A stretch of 64,000 nucleotides of DNA from Clostridiaceae bacterium UBA6110 (GTDB taxonomy: Bacteria > Bacillota > Clostridia > Clostridiales > Clostridiaceae), in the NCBI GenBank assembly GCA_002428415.1, contig DIWI01000093.1, positions 901 to 64,900 of the forward strand, written 5' to 3'. Shown here in pieces: positions 7,883-16,526 of the stretch. Position 1 is the stretch's first letter, and every line of letters begins with the position of its first letter. The position numbers and the translations under genes were made by a program. The notes below the pieces were generated by a model that saw only the letters and a list, made by a program, of their open reading frames with translations, ran no database searches and was not told where the DNA came from.

Positions 7883-9148
7883 GTGAGCGAAATAGCCAGA
7901 TGCGTCAATAAAGCGATTCTATGGGCACTACTCCCGATGCTGCTTCTTTCCTCCTGCGGATTCTTTGAACCTGCAGACGGAGCTGCTAATCCGACCTCTG
8001 CCGTATTGCCATCGGATCCTTCGAATCCTTCGGCACCAACAAAACCTTCAGAAGCTCCTGAGCCTGACAATACTGTGGTCATCACTGCTGTCGGCGACAT
8101 AATGGTCCATTATCCGCAGCTGGTCGCCCAGAAGACCGGCGAGGGCACCTACGACTTCACGGATAACTTCCTTTTCATAAAGGATATCATCAGGGACTCC
8201 GACATATCGATAGCCAACCTTGAAACAACAATACTTTCAAGCAAGAAGCCTTCGACATATCCGCGTTTCAATTCTCCCCCTGAGCTTCTTGATGCGATCA
8301 AGGACACAGGCTTCGATATTATTTCAACCATAAACAACCACACCCTGGATAACGGCAAGGCCGGAGTATTGGCCACATTAAAGGAGCTGGAGTCAAGGGG
8401 GTTCACTTCAGTAGGAACCTCAAAGAACAAGAATGATGCCAAATATACGGTCCAGACTGTAAAGGACATAAAGATTGGCATAACTGCATTCACCTGCGGT
8501 TTTTTCAACAGCAGCGGGCCATACCTCAACAACAATCCTTCAGAAGGCATAGGAAACCAGCTGAATATCATCGATACCACGAATGTGACATCATCCTTCG
8601 AAAAGATCAAGGTCCAGATCGACAAGATGAAGGAAGAGGGTTCTGAATTCATCACCGTGGTTCTGCACTGGGGTACTGAATACCAGAAGGAGCCTAACAG
8701 CTATCAGAAGAAGCTTGCACAGAAGCTTGTTGATGAAGGTGTCGACCTCATACTTGGATCACATCCGCATCTCGTGCAGTCCATGGAGTTCCTGGAATCT
8801 ACAGATGGGAAGCACCAGGGACTTGTAGCATACTCCATGGGCAACTTCCTGTCCAACCAGAGATTCGATATTCTGGAGATAAAAGGAACCGAAACAGGAA
8901 TGGTCGCTAGAGTGACGCTTGAGAAGGACGAGAAAGGCAATGTAGAAATCAAGGAGGCTGAATACGTACCCACCTGGATAAGCCTTACAGGTATCGAGGA
9001 GGATGCAGATTACAAGATATTGCCAATAAGCACAGACTACAGGCAAACCGCCGAAAAGTATGAAGCTGATGAAAAATCTGTCAAAGAATCCCTTGAATGG
9101 CTGAAGTCGGTCATGAAGGATGAAAAGGTCATGATTTACGGAAAATAG
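7883..9148 (+). CDS. CapA-family lipoprotein (PgsA-like metallophosphatase fold)
   Basis: 421 residues. A signal peptide ends in the lipobox LLSSC at about residue 25, followed by a Pro/Ser-rich linker to residue 60. The catalytic-type domain starts at VVITAVGDIMVH and contains NLETT, a NNHTLDNG motif, VVLHWGTEY and GSHPH, all typical of the CapA/YwtB metallophosphoesterase fold. CapA proteins are linked to poly-gamma-glutamate synthesis, but no capB or capC genes are near, so a separate surface hydrolase role is possible. The GTG start has only a weak ribosome site. It is a lone plus-strand gene between minus-strand units and shares a bidirectional terminator with ackA. Confidence 0.88.
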   Translation: MSEIARCVNKAILWALLPMLLLSSCGFFEPADGAANPTSAVLPSDPSNPSAPTKPSEAPEPDNTVVITAVGDIMVHYPQLVAQKTGEGTYDFTDNFLFIKDIIRDSDISIANLETTILSSKKPSTYPRFNSPPELLDAIKDTGFDIISTINNHTLDNGKAGVLATLKELESRGFTSVGTSKNKNDAKYTVQTVKDIKIGITAFTCGFFNSSGPYLNNNPSEGIGNQLNIIDTTNVTSSFEKIKVQIDKMKEEGSEFITVVLHWGTEYQKEPNSYQKKLAQKLVDEGVDLILGSHPHLVQSMEFLESTDGKHQGLVAYSMGNFLSNQRFDILEIKGTETGMVARVTLEKDEKGNVEIKEAEYVPTWISLTGIEEDADYKILPISTDYRQTAEKYEADEKSVKESLEWLKSVMKDEKVMIYGK

Positions 9149-9152
9149 GCGA

Positions 9153-9192
9153 AAATAAAGCAGCCGGACCATTTGGTCCGGCTGCTTTATTT
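9153..9192. terminator. Bidirectional terminator between the CapA-like gene and ackA
   Basis: A perfect 19-bp inverted repeat (AAATAAAGCAGCCGGACCA and its complement) with a tiny loop stands between the converging stops at 9148 and 9195. A/T-rich ends serve both directions. Confidence 0.92.
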
Positions 9193-9194
9193 GA

Positions 9195-10388
9195 CTATTT
9201 TACCAAAGCCAAAGTGTCTCTGGCTATCATGAGCTCTTCGTTTGTAGGAACAACCAGGACCTTGACCTTTGAGTCGTCGGTGGATATGATCGTTTCCTTT
9301 CCTCTAACCTTGTTCTTTGCCTTGTCCATGTATATGCCAAAGTACTCAAGGTTTGATGCTATCGCTTCCCTTGCCTCTGGAGCGTTCTCTCCAAGTCCGG
9401 CAGTGAATACGAGTGCATCTATTCCATTCATTGCTGCAACGAAATAGCCTATGTATTTCTTTACCCTGTAGAAGAATACTTCAAGTGCAAGGTTTGCCCT
9501 GTTGTTTCCGCCGTCAGCTGCAACTTCTATGTCCCTGAAGTCTGACGATACGCCTGACAGTCCAAGTACTCCTGACTTCTTGTTCATTATGTCGAGAACC
9601 TCATCATAGGAGTAATTGGATACTCTCATGAGGTATGGGATTATAGCAGGGTCGATGTCTCCGCATCTTGTTCCCATGAGGAGTCCTTCAAGCGGTGTGA
9701 ATCCCATTGAAGTGTCAACTGACTTTCCATTCTGAACTGCAGCTACTGATGCTCCATTTCCAAGATGGCAGGTGACTATCTTCAGGTCCTTGATATCCTT
9801 GCCCAGAATATCTGCAGTCCTGTAAGCTACATATTTGTGGCTTGTACCGTGGAAGCCGTATTTCCTGATATGGTGCTCCTTGTACATCTCATATGGAAGA
9901 CCATAAAGGAAAGCCTTTTCTGGCATAGTCTGATGGAATGCTGTATCAAATACTGCAACCATCTTCGTGTCAGGCATGAGGGCCTGGCAAGCTCTTATTC
10001 CGATTATGTTAGGTGGGTTGTGAAGCGGTGCGAGCTCTGAGAAGTCCACAAGGTCCTTCATGACTTCATCGTCTATGACAACAGAATCTGCGTACTTTTC
10101 TCCGCCATGAACTACTCTGTGTCCTACTGCTCCGATTTCATCCATTGATGCGATTACTCCGTTAACTCCGTCAGTAAGAGTTTCAAGAACATGCTTTATC
10201 GCATCCTTGTGGTCTTTCATAGGAACTGTAAGTACATACTTATCCCTTCCGTCCACTCTCTGAGTCAGCACAGAACCTTCTATCCCTATTCTTTCAACAA
10301 GTCCGTTCGCAAGGGCATGTTCATTGTCCATGTCGATCAGCTGATACTTGAGGGATGAGCTTCCGCAATTAATTACTAGTACTTTCAT
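9195..10388 (-). CDS. ackA: Acetate kinase
   Basis: 397 residues, standard length. The N-terminus [18 protein letters not shown] and [10 protein letters not shown] are the two acetate kinase signatures. It converts acetyl phosphate and ADP to acetate and ATP, the substrate-level ATP step of anaerobic fermentation. It lies 46 bases after pta, with its own GGAGGAAAGTA ribosome site and no terminator between, so both are probably one operon. Confidence 0.98.
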   Translation of the reverse strand: MKVLVINCGSSSLKYQLIDMDNEHALANGLVERIGIEGSVLTQRVDGRDKYVLTVPMKDHKDAIKHVLETLTDGVNGVIASMDEIGAVGHRVVHGGEKYADSVVIDDEVMKDLVDFSELAPLHNPPNIIGIRACQALMPDTKMVAVFDTAFHQTMPEKAFLYGLPYEMYKEHHIRKYGFHGTSHKYVAYRTADILGKDIKDLKIVTCHLGNGASVAAVQNGKSVDTSMGFTPLEGLLMGTRCGDIDPAIIPYLMRVSNYSYDEVLDIMNKKSGVLGLSGVSSDFRDIEVAADGGNNRANLALEVFFYRVKKYIGYFVAAMNGIDALVFTAGLGENAPEAREAIASNLEYFGIYMDKAKNKVRGKETIISTDDSKVKVLVVPTNEELMIARDTLALVK

Positions 10389-10434
10389 TACTTTCCTCCT
10401 GCCTTTTAGCTATATATATTTATTTAATTGAAAG

Positions 10435-11436
10435 CTATTTCTGTGACTGAGCCTGAACTGCAGTTATCGCCACGACATTCACTATGTCCTCAGCGCTGCA
10501 GCCTCTTGAAAGGTCATTTATCGGCTTTGCAAAGCCCTGGCATATCGGTCCGATGGCCTCTGCGCCGGCAAGTCTCTGTACAAGTTTGTATCCTATGTTT
10601 CCAGCCTGAAGGTCCGGGAATACGAGGACATTGGCCTCTCCTGCCACCTTCGAATTAGGAGCCTTCTGCTTTCCGACCTTAGCAACGAGGGCTGCATCTG
10701 CCTGAAGCTCGCCTTCTATGGCAAGGTCAGGTCTGAGCTCGTTTGCCTTCTTAACTGCATTCTGAACCTTAGTAACAAGCTCGTGCTTTGCGCTTCCCAT
10801 CGTAGAGAATGAAAGCATGGCTACCTTAGGGTCCATTCCGCAAAGCTTCTTCGCTGTATCAGCTGTCGAAATTGCGATTGCAGCAAGCTCATCCTCATTA
10901 GGATTCGGATTGACCGCGCAGTCTGCGAAGAGCATCATGCCGTCCTTGCCGTAGCTGTGGTCCTCAAGAAGCATAACGAAGAAAGATGAAACCACGCTTA
11001 TCCCCGGAGCTGTCTTCACTATCTGAAGGCCCGGTCTCAGCAGGTCGCCGGTGGTATGTATGGCACCTGATACCATACCCTGCGCATCATCCTTCTTTAC
11101 CATCATGGTTCCGAAATACATCGGATCCAGCATGGTCTTGGCAGCTATTTCCTCAGTCACTCCCTTGGATTTCCTGAGCTCATAGAATTCCTTAACATAT
11201 TCTGCGGTCTTCTCGGACTTTGAAGGATCCTGTATCTCGATTCCTTCAATGTTCAGTCCCAGCTTTCCAGCCTTTTCCCTTATGACCTCTTCGTTTCCTA
11301 CAAGAATGACCTCCGCAATCTTTTCAGCATTGATCGTAGCGGCAGCAGTCAGATTCCTTTCCTCTTCACCTTCCGGCAGGACTATTCTCTGTATGTCGCT
11401 TTTGGCCATTTCCTTCATGCTTGACATAAAATCCAT
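10435..11436 (-). CDS. pta: Phosphate acetyltransferase
   Basis: 333 residues, the short one-domain form found in Gram-positive bacteria. Motifs include VLPEGEEERNL at the start, GMVSGAIHTTGD in the middle and a C-terminal QAGNIGYKLVQRLAGAEAIGP. It converts acetyl-CoA and phosphate to acetyl phosphate, feeding ackA directly downstream. ATG follows AAAGGAGAAAATTTT. It is divergent from tmcAL across a 108-base promoter region. Confidence 0.98.
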   Translation of the reverse strand: MDFMSSMKEMAKSDIQRIVLPEGEEERNLTAAATINAEKIAEVILVGNEEVIREKAGKLGLNIEGIEIQDPSKSEKTAEYVKEFYELRKSKGVTEEIAAKTMLDPMYFGTMMVKKDDAQGMVSGAIHTTGDLLRPGLQIVKTAPGISVVSSFFVMLLEDHSYGKDGMMLFADCAVNPNPNEDELAAIAISTADTAKKLCGMDPKVAMLSFSTMGSAKHELVTKVQNAVKKANELRPDLAIEGELQADAALVAKVGKQKAPNSKVAGEANVLVFPDLQAGNIGYKLVQRLAGAEAIGPICQGFAKPINDLSRGCSAEDIVNVVAITAVQAQSQK

Positions 11437-11468
11437 AAAATTTTCTCCTTTCGTGTTTACCTCTTAAT

Positions 11469-11498
11469 ATGATACAACTTTCAATGTGTCCTTTTCAA
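11469..11498 (-). promoter_or_regulatory. Promoter of pta-ackA
   Basis: TTGAAA (11498-11493) and TATCAT (11474-11469) lie 18 bases apart on the minus strand, about 33 bases upstream of pta. The divergent tmcAL gene uses the other side of the same region, where a TATAAT at 11522 has no clear -35 box. Confidence 0.6.
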
Positions 11499-11544
11499 GG
11501 TAAATGCAGTAAAATATACTTTATAATGTATTGGAGGTTACATC

Positions 11545-12726
11545 ATGAGACCTTGCGCCATAATCGCTGAATATAATCCATTTCACAAGGGTCATGCTTA
11601 TCAGGTAGAAGAGACACGTAAAAACGGTGCCACCCACGTCATCGCCCTGATGTCAGGGAATTTCGTGCAGCGCGGTGCGCCAGCACTTTTCGACAAATAC
11701 AGGAGAGCCCATATGGCAGTCCTTGGCGGGGTAGACCTGGTCCTCGAGCTGCCTTCAGTATACGCCCTTTCCTCGGCCGAATTTTTTGCACGGGGCTCGG
11801 TTGACATATTGAACAGACTTCATGGCATTGAAATGCTATCCTTCGGCTCCGAAGCGGGAGATTTAGGAACACTTTCAAGAATTGCAGAGATCGTCTCGGA
11901 AGAACCTGATGAATACAGGCTTCTCCTGAGGAAATACCTTGACCTTGGACAGTCATTCCCCGGTGCCAGGTCTAAAGCCCTCGAAGCACTTCTCCCAGAT
12001 ATTCCTCCAGGTGTTCTTTCAAGCCCTAACAATATCTTAGGAGTTGAGTATCTGAAGGCACTTCGAAAGACAGGCTCATCCATTGAACCGTTTACCATAA
12101 GGAGACAGGGAGCCGGCTACCATGAGGAAGACCTGCAGAAGTCACTTCCATCGGCTACAGGGATAAGGAAGCTGCTTATTGAAGGCGGAGCTGCAGAAGG
12201 ACTTCTTCCGGCCAGCTCAGGTGAAGAGCTTGCCAGTCTGGTCTCATCAGGCTATTCGATGGTGACGCTTGAAAGCTGCAAAGATCTTCTGCTTTACAGG
12301 CTGACCGTTGATGGAGACTGCCTGTCTAACCTTCCTGATGCTTCGGGAGGGCTTTGCGAACGCATGGTCCAGCATTCTCACCTGATCGGGACAACTGGAG
12401 TGACCGGCTTCATAGAGGCTGTCAAAACCCGGAGATACACTCACACCAGGATATCCAGGATTCTCATGCAGTTCCTTCTGTCCTTTGACAGGTGCGACCT
12501 GGACAGCCTGAGGAGGGGCATTCCCGGTGCCGTGAAGATCCTAGAGTCGACACCCAGAGGCAATGAGTTCCTCGCTTCGATAAGAAAGGATACTGAAATA
12601 AGACTCATCCACAACTTCGGAAGAGAAATCGATGAATACCATACCCTTGATTCAAAGGCTTCGAAGGTCTACGGACTGCTTTGCAGAGACTATGACGCTT
12701 CCTGGGATTTCAAGGGTTACATATGA
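11545..12726 (+). CDS. tmcAL: tRNA(Met) cytidine acetate ligase TmcAL (YlbM family)
   Basis: 393 residues. The start MRPCAIIAEYNPFHKGHAYQ is a nucleotidyltransferase HxGH-type site (HKGH), followed by MSGNFVQRG and the family motif SPNNILGVEYLKAL. TmcAL activates free acetate with ATP and transfers it to C34 of elongator tRNA-Met, making N4-acetylcytidine. This is established for the Bacillus subtilis enzyme. Its position divergent from pta-ackA, whose product is acetate, is notable but may only reflect conserved gene order. The ATG follows TTGGAGG. Confidence 0.93.
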   Translation: MRPCAIIAEYNPFHKGHAYQVEETRKNGATHVIALMSGNFVQRGAPALFDKYRRAHMAVLGGVDLVLELPSVYALSSAEFFARGSVDILNRLHGIEMLSFGSEAGDLGTLSRIAEIVSEEPDEYRLLLRKYLDLGQSFPGARSKALEALLPDIPPGVLSSPNNILGVEYLKALRKTGSSIEPFTIRRQGAGYHEEDLQKSLPSATGIRKLLIEGGAAEGLLPASSGEELASLVSSGYSMVTLESCKDLLLYRLTVDGDCLSNLPDASGGLCERMVQHSHLIGTTGVTGFIEAVKTRRYTHTRISRILMQFLLSFDRCDLDSLRRGIPGAVKILESTPRGNEFLASIRKDTEIRLIHNFGREIDEYHTLDSKASKVYGLLCRDYDASWDFKGYI

Positions 12727-12728
12727 CA

Positions 12729-12780
12729 AAAAGCAAGGCTCCCAGCATCCGATCTTTGGATGTTTGCGAGCCTTCTTTGC
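12729..12780. terminator. Terminator between tmcAL and the coiled-coil gene
   Basis: AAGGCTC and GAGCCTT arms with an inner CATCC/GGATG stem stand between converging stops at 12726 and 12784. The minus-strand side ends in GCTTTTTG; the plus side has only a short T tract, so it works best for the minus-strand operon. Confidence 0.75.
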
Positions 12781-12783
12781 TGT

Positions 12784-13341
12784 CTATTTCATTTCCCTGA
12801 GTTCTTTGATGTTTTCCCTGACAACTGCCGCAGTTCCTGTTATGTCCCTGTTGTAGTCTGATATGAACCCTTCGAACAGCTTCTTAAGGTTAACCATCAT
12901 CTCGCTGTTTTTCGACTGGAGCTCCTTCTCGAGGTCAGTAAGAAGATTGTCGGCATAGTCCCTTGCAGACAGCCTGACCATCTTCGCATCGGACTGGGCC
13001 TTTGCGATTATCTCCTTAGCCCTGACCTCAGCTTCCTTCACGAGGTCATGGTTGTCCAGCTTGGCCTTCATAAGTTCAGCCACTTCAGCCTTGGACCTTT
13101 CGTACTCGCTTCTTGCCTCGTTAAGTATCCTGTCCTTTTCAGAAAGTACCCACTGGGCAGTCCTCAGGTCTTCAGGCAGTGCCTGTGTAAGCTCATCCAG
13201 AACTGATGTGAGCTCATCCTTGTCTACCATGACCTTCTTGCTGAAGAAGACCTTCTGTCCGTCCTCCACAATTTCCTGAAGAACCTCCACAAGGCTGGTT
13301 ATCTCGATTTTCTTTGAAGTTACCTCATAGCTTTCATTCAT
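12784..13341 (-). CDS. DivIVA/SepIVA-like coiled-coil protein, function not known
   Basis: 185 residues, highly charged and almost wholly helical, with a long coiled coil in the middle (about residues 70-150, including ARSEYERSKAEVAEL and AEVRAKEIIAKAQSDAK). The AxxxAxxIIxxAxxDA pattern resembles DivIVA-type and ATP-synthase-stalk-like proteins. No enzymatic motif is visible. ATG at 13341 follows an AGGGGGA site. It lies 1 base after coaD, so it ends the recG-rsmD-coaD unit; this placement after coaD is common in Clostridia. A role in cell division or wall scaffolding is only a guess. Confidence 0.75.
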   Translation of the reverse strand: MNESYEVTSKKIEITSLVEVLQEIVEDGQKVFFSKKVMVDKDELTSVLDELTQALPEDLRTAQWVLSEKDRILNEARSEYERSKAEVAELMKAKLDNHDLVKEAEVRAKEIIAKAQSDAKMVRLSARDYADNLLTDLEKELQSKNSEMMVNLKKLFEGFISDYNRDITGTAAVVRENIKELREMK

Positions 13342-13342
13342 G

Positions 13343-13834
13343 TCAAATCCCCCTGTTTTTTCTTTCCTTGGCATATATTTCGTCAAGAAGCACATCAGGC
13401 ACAAGGCCCCTGATATCTCCGCCAAAATGCACGATCTGCTTTATATTGGATGAACTGATGTACGAATTGCATGGCTCTGTCATCAGCAGCACTGTCTCAA
13501 TATCCTGTGAAAGCTTCTTGTTCGTGTGGGCCATCTGCATCTCGTAGTCGAAATCAGCGACTCCCCTAAGTCCCTTGACTATGACATCAGCTCCCTCTAC
13601 TTCGAGGAAATCCACCAGCAGCCCTTCAAAACTCTTCACTTCAATATTATCATAATTGCCGACTACTTTCTGTATCATCGCCAATCTTTCTTCTACTGTG
13701 AACATGCACCTCTTGTCGATGTTGTTAAGTACTGCGACAATCACTCTGTCAAAGACCCTTGCGGATCTAAGCATGATGTCAAGGTGACCGTTTGTTACGG
13801 GATCGAAGCTGCCTGGGTATACGGCTGTTATCAT
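13343..13834 (-). CDS. coaD: Pantetheine-phosphate adenylyltransferase
   Basis: 163 residues, standard size. The N-terminal YPGSFDPVTNGHLDI contains the TxGH nucleotidyltransferase motif, and ISSSNIKQI is the C-terminal ISSTxIR-type motif. It makes dephospho-CoA from 4'-phosphopantetheine and ATP. The ATG overlaps the rsmD stop by 4 bases (ATGA), the classic rsmD-coaD pair. The first two steps of this branch are coded by coaBC at 32372. Confidence 0.97.
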   Translation of the reverse strand: MITAVYPGSFDPVTNGHLDIMLRSARVFDRVIVAVLNNIDKRCMFTVEERLAMIQKVVGNYDNIEVKSFEGLLVDFLEVEGADVIVKGLRGVADFDYEMQMAHTNKKLSQDIETVLLMTEPCNSYISSSNIKQIVHFGGDIRGLVPDVLLDEIYAKERKNRGI

Positions 13835-14424
13835 ACATGCTCCTTTCGATGCTGGTAGAAGGCAAGAACGGTCTTACCGTACTTTCTCCTGTCCACTAAT
13901 TCGAGACTTACTTCCGGTTCGAATATTTCTTCAGATATGTCATATTTGGATACTATCACTCCCTGACTTGAAAGAAGCCCAAGCTCCTCAATCAGCAGGA
14001 CTGATGTTTTCACCATATTGTTCAGATACGGAGGGTCCACAAATATTATATCAAAAACATCGCCCTTATACCCTGCTTTTTTACAATATTCATATGAATC
14101 TGAGAGAATCGGGGTAGATTTTCCTGAAAACCCAAGATTCTCTATGTTTTTTGTAAGTATTTCATAGGTTTCCCTGGACTTTTCGACCATTACAGCACTG
14201 CCGGCACCTCTGCTTATGCTTTCCAGGCCAAGGCTTCCCGTACCGGAAAACATGTCAAGCACCCTTGCATCCTGTATTTTCCCGCTGATGATGCTGAACA
14301 TCGATTCCTTGACCCTGTCCAGTGTCGGTCTCGTGGCATTGATGTCGCCCTTCTCTGTAACTCTTCCCTGATTGAGCGGTGACAGAAGCTTTCTGCCCTT
14401 CGCGCTTCCTGCTATTATCCTCAT
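13831..14424 (-). CDS. rsmD: 16S rRNA (guanine966-N2)-methyltransferase RsmD
   Basis: 197 residues. The start MRIIAGSAKGRKL, the region ATRPTLDRVKESMF, the SAM-binding DMFSGTGSLGLESISRG and the catalytic FVDPPY motif are all family hallmarks. It methylates G966 of 16S rRNA. It lies 12 bases after recG with an AGGAGGAATAA ribosome site and is coupled to coaD. Confidence 0.97.
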   Translation of the reverse strand: MRIIAGSAKGRKLLSPLNQGRVTEKGDINATRPTLDRVKESMFSIISGKIQDARVLDMFSGTGSLGLESISRGAGSAVMVEKSRETYEILTKNIENLGFSGKSTPILSDSYEYCKKAGYKGDVFDIIFVDPPYLNNMVKTSVLLIEELGLLSSQGVIVSKYDISEEIFEPEVSLELVDRRKYGKTVLAFYQHRKEHV

Positions 14425-14436
14425 TTATTCCTCCTG

Positions 14437-16458
14437 TCAGTTAAGGCATATGAATTCCATGGAATCCTCGAGCATCCGTGTGAATTCAGCTTTAACCCTA
14501 CTGTATTCATCGGTCTCCTCATGGAAGACCCTGGCAGCAAATTTGCCTGCCCTTGTGAAAATGGAGTAGTCCCTCGCAAGGTCGGAAATTGACAGCCCTG
14601 ACCCACCGGACTGGCTTACTCCAAAAAGCTGGCCGGTTCCACGCTGCTTCATGTCCTCTTCAGCAATAAAGAAGCCGTCATTGCTTTTTGCAAGAGTCTC
14701 CAGCCTTGTCCTTGTCTCTTCGGAGCTCATCTTTGAAACCATAAGACACCAGGACTGGTGCGCGCCTCTTCCGACCCTTCCCCTCAGCTGATGCAGCTGG
14801 GCAAGTCCGAACCTTTCTGCGTTCTCAATGAGCATTACTGTGGCGTTGCTGACATTTACCCCGACTTCTATGACAGTGGTGGATACAAGCGCCTTAAGCT
14901 CTCCATCCTTGAATGCTCTCATGGCCTTGTCCTTGTCCGCACCCTTCATTCTGCCATGAAGCATGCCCATTGGTATGCCCTTCATAAGTCCTTCAGACAG
15001 CTCGGTGAAAAGACCATCAACAGAGCTTGCTTCAAGCTCTGAATCCTCTCCTATGAGTGGTGTCACGATATAAGCCTGCCTGCCATTTCTTATCTCCTCG
15101 ATCACCTTGCTGTAGCACTGCATCCTTTTCTCTTCAGAAAAAAGCATTGTCCTTATGTTCTTTCGTCCCGGAGGAAGCTCGTCAATCGTTGACACATCCA
15201 GGTCCGAATAAAGAGCCAGGGCCATGGTCCTTGGAATCGGAGTTGCAGACATCACAAGCACGTCGATCTCCTGGCCTTTTCCTATGAGCTTTGCTCGCTG
15301 GTTAACTCCGAACCTGTGCTGCTCATCGGTAACTGCAAGGCCAAGCTTAGGCATTGAGACACTTTCCTCAAGCAGCGCATGGGTTCCGATTATTATCATT
15401 GGTATCCCATCTGCAAGGTCTTTCTTTATCCTGTCAGCTTCCTTCTTTTTCGTTGAACCGGTAAGGACCTCGATCCTTGTTCCGAATCTTGAAAGCAGGG
15501 ATTCCGCTTCCTCCTTGTGCTGGGTTGCGAGTATCTCGGTGGGTACCATAAGCGCACCCTGGTATCCGTTCTCGACTACGTTGAAAAGAGCAGTAAGGGC
15601 AACTATGGTCTTGCCTGAGCCTACATCGCCCTGAAGAAGCCTGTTCATCGGATAAGGTCTCTTCTCATCAAGAAGGATTTCACGTATACACCTCGATTGT
15701 GCCCTAGTCAGTTCATACGGCATGCTTTCCTTGAATTCGGCAAGCCGTCCGCTCATCTTGAACGCGATGCCGTTTGCCGCATCCTTCCTTCGGTTCCTGG
15801 CAATCATGATCTTCAGCGAATATGAGAACATCTCCTGGAACCTGAGCCTTTCGAGGGCTTCATAGAGGTCCTTGTCATTACCCGGGAAGTGGACAGCTCT
15901 TACAGCCTTGTCCAGGTCCATCAGGTTCTCTTCAATGAGAATATCCCCTGGAAGGTTTTCGTTGATTATAACGGAATCAAGCACCTGCCTGAGCAGCTTC
16001 CTTATAAGGTTTCCTGTGACGCCCTCCTTCTGCGGATATATTGGAGTAATATCCACATATTCCCTGACTGAGGAGGGATTCACAACTTCAAGCCCTTTTC
16101 CCTTCCTTACGAATTTACCTGCCAAATTGTAGGTATCGCCCGCACTATAGTTTCCGGAAATATAAGGCATGTTGAACCAGGTTGCCCTGATATCACCGAA
16201 TTCAGAGCTGAATGAAGCACTCACCATGGCAAGTCCCTTCCTCAGCTTCACTGGCCTGCCGATTTTTACCAGATGGGCTTCGACCACTGACTTATCCTGT
16301 CCGTTGAACACCGATTCGCATGCATCAAAAAGTTTTTCATAACCTCTCGGAAAATACAGAAGCAGGTCAAGTATTGTCCTGATTCCCATTTCTTCAAGCT
16401 TTTCAGCAGTTTTTTCACCGACGCCCTTAAGCGTGATCACCGAGTCATGAACTTCCAT
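14437..16458 (-). CDS. recG: ATP-dependent DNA helicase RecG
   Basis: 673 residues. An N-terminal wedge OB fold (about 50-160) precedes a superfamily 2 helicase core with motif I GDVGSGKTIVAL, a DEQHRFG box in place of DEAH, SATPIPRT, and the C-terminal QLRGRVGRG. RecG remodels stalled replication forks and Holliday junctions. ATG at 16458 follows GGAGGAAAC; a start 15 bases upstream lacks a site. A double hairpin lies just before it (16476-16521). Confidence 0.97.
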   Translation of the reverse strand: MEVHDSVITLKGVGEKTAEKLEEMGIRTILDLLLYFPRGYEKLFDACESVFNGQDKSVVEAHLVKIGRPVKLRKGLAMVSASFSSEFGDIRATWFNMPYISGNYSAGDTYNLAGKFVRKGKGLEVVNPSSVREYVDITPIYPQKEGVTGNLIRKLLRQVLDSVIINENLPGDILIEENLMDLDKAVRAVHFPGNDKDLYEALERLRFQEMFSYSLKIMIARNRRKDAANGIAFKMSGRLAEFKESMPYELTRAQSRCIREILLDEKRPYPMNRLLQGDVGSGKTIVALTALFNVVENGYQGALMVPTEILATQHKEEAESLLSRFGTRIEVLTGSTKKKEADRIKKDLADGIPMIIIGTHALLEESVSMPKLGLAVTDEQHRFGVNQRAKLIGKGQEIDVLVMSATPIPRTMALALYSDLDVSTIDELPPGRKNIRTMLFSEEKRMQCYSKVIEEIRNGRQAYIVTPLIGEDSELEASSVDGLFTELSEGLMKGIPMGMLHGRMKGADKDKAMRAFKDGELKALVSTTVIEVGVNVSNATVMLIENAERFGLAQLHQLRGRVGRGAHQSWCLMVSKMSSEETRTRLETLAKSNDGFFIAEEDMKQRGTGQLFGVSQSGGSGLSISDLARDYSIFTRAGKFAARVFHEETDEYSRVKAEFTRMLEDSMEFICLN

Positions 16459-16475
16459 GTTTCCTCCATGCAAAG

Positions 16476-16521
16476 AAGGAAGGCTTCTGCCTTCCTTTGG
16501 AAGGAAGGCTTGACCTTCCTT
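16476..16521 (-). repeat. Two tandem copies of an AAGGAAGG/CCTTCCTT hairpin between the fakA-like gene and recG
   Basis: In the recG mRNA direction the first hairpin (16521-16501) pairs AAGGAAGG with CCTTCCTT around a 5-base loop. The second (16497-16476) pairs AAGGAAGGC with GCCTTCCTT around AGAA. The arms are nearly identical, so cross-pairing between the two is also possible. The purine arms resemble ribosome-binding sequence. A short CTTT tail makes weak termination possible. It starts 5 bases past the fakA-like stop. Confidence 0.7.
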
Positions 16522-16526
16522 GATAA

